Assembly (NCBI RefSeq): GCF_001949145.1
Contig: NW_019091392.1
Span: 554,520 to 595,417 of the forward strand
Source: Acanthaster planci
Lineage: Eukaryota; Echinodermata; Asteroidea; Valvatida; Acanthasteridae
DNA length: 40,898 bases
Direction of reading: 5' to 3'
The notes under the pieces are model-generated. The model had not been told where the DNA came from and did no database searches. It saw only the letters and a program-made list of their open reading frames with translations. Numbering within the stretch: position 1 is the stretch's first letter; each line of letters begins with the position of its first letter. The position numbers and the translations under genes are program-made. Below are positions 21,835 through 31,772 of the stretch, piece by piece.

Positions 21835-24800
21835 ATGACGACAAGAATGGCTATGAGATCGCCTTCGGTAGAACCGGGAAAAGTCCACCCAAGTCAGCCG
21901 CTCCATCTCGACAACAGGTGAGTGGAGATTATTAACTCGTGATTTTGGACGTGAAGATGTCCAGGTGCTGTACATCTTACTGGGGCCTCCCGTATTGCAG
22001 TACGTACATATCCTCCCATCGAAGGTTGAAGCGAGCCGACACCAACATTTAGACGTCACCGTTTAACTTTTATTCGGTTAGCAATGTAACGATGAACAAA
22101 ACAGACCAATAAGTTAATCAGTTTATGTAAAGTTGCCCTATTTCGTACTTGCCGCGTCATTTTACCACACACCGGCACATACATGTACACTGTACATGTT
22201 CTGTCCGTCCTATGTCTTTTAATTAGCTCGATAACCTGAAATCTTCATGTAGTCTCAAGTGAGTGTTTTTCCAAGTTTGGTAAATTGTTAATAAACTTAG
22301 CACCATGAATTAAAAGAGGTACGCGTACCACCTTAAGAGCACATTTAATTCTGCGTGAACATGTTTGCTTTGACTTAGTTAACTGTTTCATTTCTTTCGA
22401 ATTCACCGCCATTCTGTGGCTGTGATATGCACTTTTTCCTCCAAAAAGAGTTATTTTTATGTGACATTTTATTTGTTTGTTGCCTAAACGATTTCAATAC
22501 GAACTCTCTTCTGAGTTGCACGAAAACCTGTCAGACCCAATAGTCAGCAAAGTAACGAGAGCGTATTATCATCACGTAGTGATACCTGAAACGCCGACGC
22601 TTTCTAATCTACCGCTTCAGATTTACAGTCGTTGTAGGAGGTACAGGGCATGACCCTGGCAGTGCCTGATGTATAAAGCCCAGTGGTGCGCGGCACTGTA
22701 GCGTTTTATCACTGGTCTGTCAAGAGTGATAAATGTTTGGCCGATTATTTCCGACAATAACATGGAACCATAAATACCAGACTTGTCAGGCCATGTGTCC
22801 ACGGTGAAAGCAGCGGGACAGAGCTAACTCAAGATGACGGGAGTGGGGGAGGGTGATCGAAGATAGGGAGAATGTTGCTGGCTTGTATCTGGCTGATTTG
22901 CCTTCACTGTATTAACAGCCATTCTAGTACTGTACACGCACATGATGCAAAGATAAATTGGTACACCATCCACGTATGCATATCCACAGACCCCGCTCCC
23001 CCCCAAAAAACCTCTGAATTTACCCCACAGTTTTTACAGCAAAGGGATTAAATCAGGAAAAGGTTACATTTGTCTTTAGTGTTCCTTGACATTTCAAAGT
23101 AATGCAGCGAACTCGGAGTGCAGTACTTCAAAAAGCACTCTTTTTTTCATTTTCCTCTTCAGTATAACCTTTCCTTCGGATGTTTGGACAGGAGACTTCT
23201 AGCAACTCTTAACATTTTGTTCATGATAGCTCGCCTTCTTTTTCAGAATTGCATATGGAAATTTACCGCGCTGGATAGTAGATGGTATGGATGTACCAAA
23301 AGATGTCCGGATCTCGCAGATGTCGTACGCTAAGGAATTGCGAGCTGTGAGTTTATGTTCTGTATATTGGCAACACTCTATGTAACAATATCGCGGGGAG
23401 CAGCCAAAGGAAGGACTAGGACAACAGAGACTCTTTCCGAATTTGCTTTAAAGTGTAGCTGCAATGAACTTTTCTTCAGAACAATTTTCCGAATTTGCTT
23501 TAAAGTGTAGCTGCAATGAACTTTTCTTCGGAACAATTTTTCTGAATCTCTGTAGTTTTCTTCTATCAGTGCATGAAAATCTTTCCAAACTCCTATTTGG
23601 TTTAATGCACTGAAAAGTACACTCTTTTAAACAATAAAAATTATCCACGTTTTCCCGGACAGTTGAGGACGCTGTTGCTGTGAAGTCATGTAGAGAAGAC
23701 ATGACTCGGTGCATAGGTATTTTGTTCAGATTGTGAACCCAGAATTTACTAAGTGATAACATTTCTTAAAGAGGGACTGATAGTTTCTTATTGCGATGCA
23801 CATAAACAGCAATTAATCAGCAAAGAAGAGATAACTGAGTCCAGGAAAATCTACAAAAGCGCAGGACTTTTTTTGTGTACAAACCAATGTAACATTGAGG
23901 CTTCTTCCTCAGATGACATCACAGTTTTGCTCATGAAAAAGGAAATACTCATTAGCATAAAACCAAAAAGGCATCAAAATACCCTTTCAAATAGTGAAAC
24001 CAAAGTTGGAAATAAAGTTTACTGAAGCAAAAAGGTGCGTTTTACAGGTTTTTACTCAAAAACATTGATTGCAGCTACCCTTTAACTTTTTGTTATAACA
24101 ATGCTATTTATGTGTAGCTAGTCGACTAGATTATTGTCATAGTGTAGTCGATCGGTCCTGGCCAAAATTTGAGAACGCCAAACTGAAAAACAGACAAAAT
24201 ATTTTTTCCCACGTAAGTGAATTCCAGGGCCAAGAAGTCAAAGGCAGTCGTTTTATAGAGGAAAAAATAATTGACCTATAACCTGCCAAATTCTTCAGCT
24301 TCAGTGAATGAAATCAGTCATAAAAATGTTTGCAAAATGGTCGAATATCAGCGACAAGTAATAGCTGTAGATCATAGAGGTTACTTATGATAAATGATTT
24401 GCTGTCTTCGTTATTTCTGATAAATAATTTACTTTTTTTTACAGAACCCACCCCTCTATGCTGGTAACAGTACCGGCATCATTCGATCAGCTCCTCAACC
24501 ACGTCCCGACCCCTTGGTCAAACCTCACACCCTCAAGACCCCCTGGGCCGGGGAGGGCGATGACAGATATACCGCATACAGTAAGGAAAAATGACCGCAG
24601 TGTTTCTGATTTTCTGTACCATCTGCTTAGGAAACTCTACGGGTCGGTGAGAGTGACTTGATATTATGACGGAGCTATAAAACAGAGCTCCGTGATTACA
24701 GGCCTATAGCGTCATCGCTAGTTGTTATTGAAAACGGACTTGGTATCCTTTTCTTCTTCTTCATTTATGGGATTTTTTTATTCCATCCATCGGCCAGTTA

Positions 24801-25770
24801 GTCGATGAATCTGTCAGTCAAGCGGCGGCTTTATTACTGGGCCATCGAGACTTGAATCGTGCATTTGATCATAAATGGATGGTAAGACCGCTGTTCGCAG
24901 AGAGAGCGGAAATAAGAACCCGTGCTGAAAGAAGTCTTGTCACTTAATTCATTGCTGGCTCCAGCGTCTTACTCAAGAAACAACGGCTTTGGCGATAGGC
25001 TAACCGGTCCGTAGCTTTTAAAAAGTGCTAATTTCCTGCATCTCATCTGCTTCGTACATGACTTTTTTTCCCAATCAGTCTCGAGGAAGCAGTCTGAACC
25101 GAACTTAACCGACTCCCCCTACGCCTACTCCGCCTCTCATCTAGGGGAGCAGCCCAAGCGATCTTGGAAATACAACGTGTACAACACACACGCCAAACAG
25201 GGCTTTAAGTTTTGGTTGGAGGAGAAGAAACCTATTAACAGTAAGTGGAACTCGGGACCTGATTTGAAAGAGGGTTCGTTTTTAAAGTAAAACTAATCTA
25301 CCTTCCTGACTCAATAGGAAGGTCTTATACGTATACATGTAGTCTTCTGAGCGGTACGGCCGTTCTTCAGTTGCTTGGGATCTCTTGCTGCAGTCGTGCG
25401 GCAACACATTGGTGGGAGAGGTCCAGCCGAATGATCTCGAGTTTAATTTCCATTTGAAACTTTGAAATCTTTAGCCACTGCAGGATTCGCAATGATAACA
25501 CAGTTTAAGTATATTTATATGCATGACAAAGAAAATCTGAAATGAATCTCAATCACAGTGATGGGATGTTAGTGTAGTCTTCCCCATCCCTACTAAAGTT
25601 TACCTCCTCTGTGGCTTAGAGCATTTTGTCAGACCCTTCAACTTAATTGTTTATGTGTGCAGGTATCACAAAATCCCTCTTCTCTGCTTTCACTTTCTGC
25701 AGAGTCACAGAAATACACCTTTGGATCGACAAAAACTTTCCTGGGACTTGGAAATGGACCGAGAAATTAG
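21835..25770 (+). CDS. Unrecognised 182-aa protein, five exons
   Basis: Exons: 21835-21917, 23247-23346, 24445-24580, 25079-25240 and 25703-25770. Each boundary is GT-AG with a polypyrimidine tract, and the phases (2, 0, 1, 1) join into one frame of 549 nt ending TAG. Agreement of five independent exons makes a real gene likely. I do not recognise the family. The predicted protein has no signal peptide or membrane segment and no cysteine-rich domain. It is rich in P, Y, N, K and W. Visible stretches are IAYGNLPRWIVDGMDVPKDV (29-48), SQMSYAKELRANPPLYAGN (51-69), a proline-rich part (76-97), RSWKYNVYNTHAKQGFKFW and a C-terminal YTFGSTKTFLGLGNGPRN. Small soluble proteins of this make-up include many ciliary microtubule inner proteins, but that link is only a guess. 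The start is the first ATG after an in-frame stop. An upstream coding exon remains possible because an acceptor-like AG lies at 21824-21825. Confidence 0.65.
23435..23541. repeat. Tandem duplication of a 52-bp unit
   Basis: Two nearly identical units start at 23435 and 23487 (TTCCGAATTTGCTTTAAAGT...). They differ by about one substitution over the compared length. The unit contains the left terminus of the inverted-repeat element listed at 23448-24085. Confidence 0.85.
23448..24085. mobile_element. Non-autonomous DNA element with TTAAAGNGTAGCTGCAAT termini
   Basis: TTAAAGTGTAGCTGCAAT at 23448-23465 (and its tandem copy at 23500-23517) is the inverse of ATTGCAGCTACCCTTTAA at 24068-24085, with 17 of 18 bases matching. 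The enclosed 600 bp has only short open frames without recognisable domains. It lies in intron 2 of the 182-aa gene. The superfamily is uncertain; the TTAA at both outer edges would fit a TTAA-inserting element but may be part of the repeat. Confidence 0.6.
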
Positions 25771-25954
25771 CCAGAAAATCTACTACCGATTACTCCTGAT
25801 TTGTTGTTATGAAATTTCATTAGTTACTTGTGAACATTTAATGAAGAAAAAAGATGAGAGAAGCTTAAGGATGGAACTCTTCATGGTTGAAAGCAGGCTT
25901 TGCGACCGTGGAACATGACTGAACTCCATCCGTGACGTGACTACATGTATTTTG

Positions 25955-26795
25955 AGATAAAGCACGTCTTTTGGGTGTTGCATGAGATTTCTTCTTATTT
26001 AGATGCTCTCTTCTGGCTTGAAGCAAGGGTTGTGACGTCGGCTATCTGATAGATACGGACCCACGATTTGTGTTCAAATGGTTCCATGACGCTGATCTGA
26101 ATGAAATCCCTCGCTGGTTCACTGAAATTATCAGAATCCGCCTACATTTGTGCATTAGGTGGAGTGGACCAGAGTTGGGACCACCGATCGAAAGATCCAG
26201 ATCCGCGTGACACAAACAGCGGGCCAACAATCGAGATTACTATTTTTTGGGTTATCCTCTTTTTCGAAGTTATCGTGATATCGTCAATAGCCACTTAGTC
26301 TGTTTTTCTGTATAACTTGCTTGACGATTTTCGATGAGGTTCCTAGATGAGCGCACCTGCCACTACAAAGTTATCTTTTTTAGGGCCTCGGGTGCTACCA
26401 CAGGCTTGCTTATCTGCCCATGTTTCGGTTAGAGTTCTCAGACGTTGGCCTCGTGGCGCAATGGTAGCGCGTCTGACTCCAGATCAGAAGGTTGCGTGTT
26501 CGAATCACGTCGAAGTCACTCGTATTTTTGGGCTTTCTAATTTGGGGGGGGGGCCGTTGTTGAATCAGTTTGCGAACATATGGATGATTACCTTCAGGTA
26601 TGACTTCAACCTCAAGGTAACGTAAGATCATGAAGAAAAACGGTGGCGCGTAATATTTCTTCTTTTTCATAAAACATGCCTTTTGGATGTTGTATGAGAT
26701 TTCTTCTTATTTAGATGCTCTCTTCTTGCTTGAAGCAAGGGTTGTGACGTCGGCTATCTGAAAGATACAGGCCCACGCTCTGTGTTCAAATAGGG
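25955..26795. repeat. Direct repeat at the edge of the tRNA-Trp block
   Basis: The segment at about 25960-26075 (TTTTGGGTGTTGCATGAGAT... to GTGTTCAAATGG) is repeated at about 26670-26795 with roughly 90% identity, including TTAGATGCTCTCTTCT and GGTTGTGACGTCGGCTATCT. The two copies lie on either side of the first tRNA-Trp gene and mark the boundary of one duplication unit. Confidence 0.8.
26447..26518 (+). tRNA. trnW: tRNA-Trp(CCA), copy 1, possibly weakened
   Basis: The 72-nt sequence folds as a cloverleaf with D-arm GGCGCAATGGTAGCGC, anticodon stem TCTGA/TCAGA around CTCCAGA (anticodon CCA at 26479-26481) and T-arm GCGTG-TTCGAAT-CACGT. A-box and B-box promoters are intact, and a TTTTT Pol III terminator follows at 26525-26529. 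The acceptor stem has a C-A mismatch at pair 4-69 and a G-U pair at 2-71, and the T-stem has a G-U where copy 2 has G-C. It may therefore be less stable than copy 2. There is no intron. Confidence 0.85.
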
Positions 26796-27749
26796 AAGGG
26801 GTACGCAAGAATGAGATGAGTTGCCCCTCTTCCCTCTCGTCATCTTTCTGTCAAAAATTTACCGGTGGGCACACGCACCCTTACAGCTTGCAATAACGTG
26901 GCGTGCATTTTTGGGTTTTTTTGCTATAAACCTTGTTGCGGCGCGTCGTGCGGTGAGCGTGAAATTCATTGCAAGCAGTGTTGATTTTACGCAACTTGCT
27001 GTGCATTACCAAAGACAACATAATTTCAAATAACAAGATTTCTATAAGTATAGGAAATGTATGCAAATTCAGGTCACAATGAAATAATTTTGTAGCTTTT
27101 AGTGTTGTATACCAAAACACGTCTGACTTAGCATTTGCAATTTTTGTGTGTTTGCATTAATTACAATTATTTGTAATTAATCTTACTAAAAGTACGGTCT
27201 ATTAATCTGTTGAATTTTGGGTGTAAGGAAAACTGGAGGGCGGTAAAAGGTTTATCTTGCAGAGACGTTGAAAGTCGTCCTTTAAGAAATCGATTTCTCT
27301 GTAAATCTCAAAACAGATTTCTTGAGATAGACTTTTTGTAACGAATAAACTATTTTTACTATGTGCCTCCGTCGCAGTTGGGTATCTTTTCGGTAAAAGT
27401 ACCCACTCGCATCAATTTCTCGGGATTGAAAGTCAATAGGATTTTTATCGATAGAATGTCTTTTTTAATTTTTAAAAATGTGAAACGCAAATGTAATGCC
27501 ACTTTTGTATCATACGTATTTTAAATAAACTAACAAGTGCAGTGTGCTTTTTATATGAATGCAATAAACTTTTCTTTGTCATTAAAGCATATTCTGTAAA
27601 CTAATGTATCCACGCGAGGACTTTTCAGTGTTCTTCTCTAACATGGTATAATAATACCATAATAAGATGGAAAAACTAAGATACCCATGCATAAGACATT
27701 AACGGGACAGTCGAACCCTGAAATCACAATATTTTGATAACACCTTACT

Positions 27750-28800
27750 AAATCTTCGAAGTGACGTTAGAGTTTGTCGTCCTTTCTAGGAAAGTGTCCG
27801 CCGATGGCCTTGTGGCGACTCTGACCAAAGCTTGCACGACGTGGATCCGAATCTGACATTCCTCGTTGGTTCACTGACATTGTCAGAATCCGCCTACATT
27901 TGTGTATTAGGTGGAGTGGACCAGAGTTGGGACCACCGATCGAGAGATCCAGATCCGTGTGAAACAAACAGCGGGCCAACAATCGAGGTTACTATTGTTT
28001 GGGGTTATCCTCTTTTTCAGAGTAATTGTAATATCGCGTACCACCTAATCACTTTTTCTGTATAATTTGCTTGACGAGTTTTAATGAGGTCCCCAGATGA
28101 CCGCAGCTATACAGAGTTATCTTTTTTTAGGGCCTCGAGTGCTACCACGGGCTTGCTTAACTACCCATATTTCAGTCAAAGTTTTCAGACGTTGGCCTCG
28201 TGGCGCAATGGTAGCGCGTCTGACTCCAGATCAGAAGGTTGCGTGTTCGAATCACGCCGAGGTCATTCGTAATGTTGGGCTCTCTCAATTTTTTAGGGGG
28301 GGGGTGTACACACGAAATGCCGACTTTTCAGACCCCCTTGTTCGCATTGCGTACGCAGTGGCTCCAACTACCTCCCCCATACGCATGGACATGATCATTC
28401 CACAATTCTGGGAGATGCTGCCTGGTTTTGTGTTATGCATAATGAGGAGTAATGTTGTGGTTTATTAATAATGGAGGTTGGCACGGGTGGATAAATGGTG
28501 GGGTGGACGGTGGAGAACTCTGTGTTTGATTTTCTACGCACAAATTTAAAAGCTGATTCTGGTAGTTATTTGTATGAGAAAGTGTATTGATAGGAAAATT
28601 CATTTAAGGCATATTTTCGTCTTAAACCCTTCTCCATCTGTACACCGTGGTGTACGCAACGGCACCAACCCCCCAGTCTTCGTGTGTACATACTTTAAGG
28701 GCGGCCCCATAATTATTTTCAGGTGTGACTTCACCCACAAGGCAACATAAGATCATGAAGAAAAATGGTGGCTTGTAACATTTCTTCTTTTTCATGATAG
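27750..28800. repeat. Second copy of the tRNA-Trp duplication block
   Basis: It matches the unit at about 26090-26675 at an offset of about 1750 bp. Shared sequence includes the 5' flank (TTGGTTCACTGACA, GTGGAGTGGACCAGAGTTGG and GACCACCGATCGA), the tRNA itself and a 3' flank (GATCATGAAGAAAAA.GGTGG to TTTCTTCTTTTTCAT). The second copy carries about 400 bp of unrelated sequence between the tRNA and the 3' flank. Confidence 0.8.
28194..28265 (+). tRNA. trnW: tRNA-Trp(CCA), copy 2, intact
   Basis: It is identical to copy 1 through the D-arm, anticodon arm (CCA at 28226-28228) and T-loop. All acceptor pairs form (GGCCTCG with CGAGGTC, one G-U) and the T-stem is fully paired (GCGTG/CACGC). The A-box and B-box are intact. 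A TTTTTT terminator lies at 28289-28294. This is the better candidate for the functional gene of the pair. Confidence 0.93.
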
Positions 28801-29184
28801 ATGACACTTCAATAATACCTGTCGTGTTTTCTTCATAAATTAAAACAAAAACTGACATTTCAATCGCTCTTCTGTTTTACGTCATGAGGCGTCGAGTTGA
28901 ATGGAGCACATGGAATTAGGGCAAAGGGCAAAACTATGTACTAACAGCAACACTAAGCACGCCGTATAGGCTTTAGGAATGAATTTGCTAGCCTCCTTGA
29001 AGATCCAGACAGAAATTCCAGTAAAGTTTATAATTTTGGTAAGGCCCACATTCTGGCAAAGATTGCTCTTTGCTCAGTGTTGTTACGGAACTGAGAATTG
29101 CGCCCTCTACGGAGAGGTCTGGAGCAAATTGATTCGTCATGGCGGGTCGAGCGGTGTTTTTCTTTTTATTATCAGCTGTCTGGT

Positions 29185-29318
29185 ATGGAATTCCATATCT
29201 GCCGTCGCCCGTCGTCCGTCGTATTTTGCTTTTTGTTGTGTCCCAATTCTGCCATTTACCAGTTCCAAACATGCCATTTTCCGTCGTACGTCGCCCGTCG
29301 TCTGTCGTGCGTCGCCCA
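29185..29318 (+). repeat. GTCG-rich repeat with ATGGAATTCCAT palindrome
   Basis: The 12-bp palindrome ATGGAATTCCAT (29185-29196) is followed by ATCTGCCGTCGCCCGTCGTC and a second CGTCGTACGTCGCCCGTCG-type array at 29282-29318. An inverted copy occurs across the assembly gap at 30377-30416. Confidence 0.7.
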
Positions 29319-29802
29319 TCAAATGGGTTGCATAGGACCTGCAAAAGCCGGGGCTTAACAAATGACAATGTGATGATTCCATTCACCTCTAAAGATCTTT
29401 TCCGAATAAGGCATGTACAAATCCCACTTGCAAAGCATATACTAGTCCCATAATTAATTCCAATAATGCTAGACTACCCCTGCCCCTTGACAAGAAAATA
29501 TCGCCTCTCTGAGAATTCAACCGAGTGCTTTTTGGGGAAAAACATTTTCAGCAAAAATGTTTCGGCCAACTTATCCATAGTGTTATTCTAATTTGTATTC
29601 TGTAAAAATATGCCGACTTGTTTTCATCAAATTCCAGGAAGAAATCTGCCGACCGATACAGATATTCCATCTTGTCCTTTCAATTTCACCTTGAAATCCA
29701 GAAATACTAGACGAACTGTGGATAACAAACTGTTTATTAAATGTATTGTTACGGGGCAATCACCACTTGGTTTAAGTTTCAGAAAATATGACTTGTTGGT
29801 TT

Positions 29803-30326
29803 NNNNNNNNNNNNNNNNNNNNNNNNNNNNNNNNNNNNNNNNNNNNNNNNNNNNNNNNNNNNNNNNNNNNNNNNNNNNNNNNNNNNNNNNNNNNNNNNNN
29901 NNNNNNNNNNNNNNNNNNNNNNNNNNNNNNNNNNNNNNNNNNNNNNNNNNNNNNNNNNNNNNNNNNNNNNNNNNNNNNNNNNNNNNNNNNNNNNNNNNNN
30001 NNNNNNNNNNNNNNNNNNNNNNNNNNNNNNNNNNNNNNNNNNNNNNNNNNNNNNNNNNNNNNNNNNNNNNNNNNNNNNNNNNNNNNNNNNNNNNNNNNNN
30101 NNNNNNNNNNNNNNNNNNNNNNNNNNNNNNNNNNNNNNNNNNNNNNNNNNNNNNNNNNNNNNNNNNNNNNNNNNNNNNNNNNNNNNNNNNNNNNNNNNNN
30201 NNNNNNNNNNNNNNNNNNNNNNNNNNNNNNNNNNNNNNNNNNNNNNNNNNNNNNNNNNNNNNNNNNNNNNNNNNNNNNNNNNNNNNNNNNNNNNNNNNNN
30301 NNNNNNNNNNNNNNNNNNNNNNNNNN
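29803..30326. other. Assembly gap (N run, 524 positions)
   Basis: A continuous run of N. Any open frame crossing it is an artefact. The gap is bracketed by inverted GTCG repeats, which may explain the failed assembly. Confidence 1.
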
Positions 30327-30376
30327 CAAGGGTCAAAGTTAAAAATACCACTGCGCAAGAGTGACAAAAAAACCAC

Positions 30377-30416
30377 GTACGACGGGCGACGCACGACGGC
30401 AGATATGGAATTCCAT
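30377..30416 (-). repeat. Inverted copy of the GTCG/ATGGAATTCCAT repeat
   Basis: On the minus strand this reads ATGGAATTCCATATCTGCCG then TCGTGCGTCGCCCGTCGTA. It matches 29185-29225 base for base over about 24 positions before the arrays differ. The two copies face each other about 1.2 kb apart with the gap between them. Confidence 0.75.
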
Positions 30417-31017
30417 AGTCTCAGGATATCCATGTACATATGATTTCCAATAGGAAAACGGTTCTTGAGAAGAGACTAGTCTTCTTCCCGCACGATACCC
30501 AGCACGATATGGCAAAGGGGACCCCCACCTTCAAAGTGATGCACAATCTATATACCCTATAGGGCTGTTGTGTCTACCCATGGTCTACCGCACTCCCTGG
30601 AAATCTGAAAGGAATTCCAAAGATTCCGTCAAGACAGAAGAATACACAATAGAGGGGGGCCCCTTTGCCACGTATCGTGCATCAAATGTCCCGTGTAATG
30701 CCTTGTAAAAGCTTCCCCTGTTGCGTCGGACTTCACTGCTTTTGAACAAAAAAATATTCCGCTGCGATTATAGCCTTCATTCAAGTCGAGTTTACCCATT
30801 GTGTTGTGTCAAACAAAGTTTGCGGCTGAGCGGTACTTCGGCATGGGCTGTCGCCAGAAGACACGGCTTCGGTGCCTCCTTCTTGTCACTGTGTGGTAAT
30901 TTCAAGCGAATGCCAGTGACAACCTTACCTTTCCTCACCTGCAGTAATGCAGAACAATCGCAACTTACATTGTTTTGTGTGTGAATCTAAAAAGTTGTGT
31001 TCGGACAGTCAAAAGAA

Positions 31018-31088
31018 GTCTTCTTGGCACACTGGTACCGCGTCTAACTAGAGCAAAACACATGGTTGCGTGTTCGAATCATCTGTTA
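31018..31088 (+). pseudogene. Decayed tRNA-Trp-like sequence (pseudogene or tRNA-derived SINE head)
   Basis: The A-box region TGGCACACTGGTACCGCGTCT matches the tRNA-Trp copies (TGGCGCAATGGTAGCGCGTCT) at most positions, and GGTTGCGTGTTCGAATCA is identical to their T-arm/B-box. The anticodon arm between them is destroyed and no CCA anticodon loop is present. It does not fold as a cloverleaf. Confidence 0.65.
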
Positions 31089-31772
31089 GGGTCGTCATTG
31101 CCTCATTGCAAGTTTGTCGGGAAACCCATTGTTTTAAAGTACCAAGACGACTACTGAGCTTTGATCCATACAGAAACGCAAGGTTGAAAGTTGTATGGCA
31201 AAGACCAAAGAATATCTTTCTCACAGTACTCTTGAATGTGGCCCAAAATATTTCAGTCTTAGGACACATTTCGTTCCAAACGTAAGCAAATGACTAGTAC
31301 TAGTATACAAAAATTGCTACAAACAATCATTGTTATGAATTCCGCGCTGCTGTACGAAATACATGTAATCCTTCGACCTCCCCCCTCCCCCCATCATCGG
31401 CGGGCTAGCCGGCTAGCATCTCGCTAAGCAAATTGAAACTGAACACAATTTTAGATCGTGACTCATTGAACTCAATCAGACAAACTGTTGATTAAAATTG
31501 GCCAGCATAAGACATTTTTTGGAGCCGGGCAAGTTCTGTTGATGAATTTGCGAAGAATTTTCGACATCAGCTGGTTTTCTTATCCATGACCACCGCACGT
31601 GCACCGAGTACCAACCAATTCATCAACGACGAGCATCACGTGGTTTGAACGGACCTATCAAAAGACTAGCTGACTGAGTGTGTTTGTACGATACTGTCTT
31701 GTACTCACGACATCTCCCGGCAAAAAATGAACACCTTAATGTAGGAAATAAGGGCCCTAAAACATCCCAGAT

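Larger units (their letters stand above)
25771..31772. other. Intergenic region with tRNA block and repeats
   Basis: Apart from the tRNA genes, repeats and the gap listed separately, I see no protein-coding exon. The interval 26800-27750 is AT-rich and unremarkable. The interval 30420-31000 shows nothing I can name. The 5' UTR of the downstream PP2A-like gene presumably lies within the last few hundred bases before 31773. Confidence 0.5.

Noticed and set aside
25655-25918. Alternative last exon of the 182-aa gene using the AG at 25662 (87-codon frame)
   Set aside because: The AG at 25701-25702 follows a much stronger polypyrimidine tract (TCTCTGCTTTCACTTTCTGC) and gives a short coherent C-terminus; the other frame would translate that tract.
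26347-26625. Open frames reading through the tRNA genes (here and at 28097-28468)
   Set aside because: The shared peptide (RRWPRGAMVARLTPDQKVACS) is just the tRNA-Trp sequence read as codons.
28988-29386. Arg/Thr/Asp-rich open frames of up to 132 codons
   Set aside because: The biased composition comes from the GTCG arrays of a repeat, not from a gene.
29610-30443. Open frames of about 185-277 codons across the middle of the region
   Set aside because: They span the N run; ambiguous positions cannot stop translation, so the frames are artefacts.
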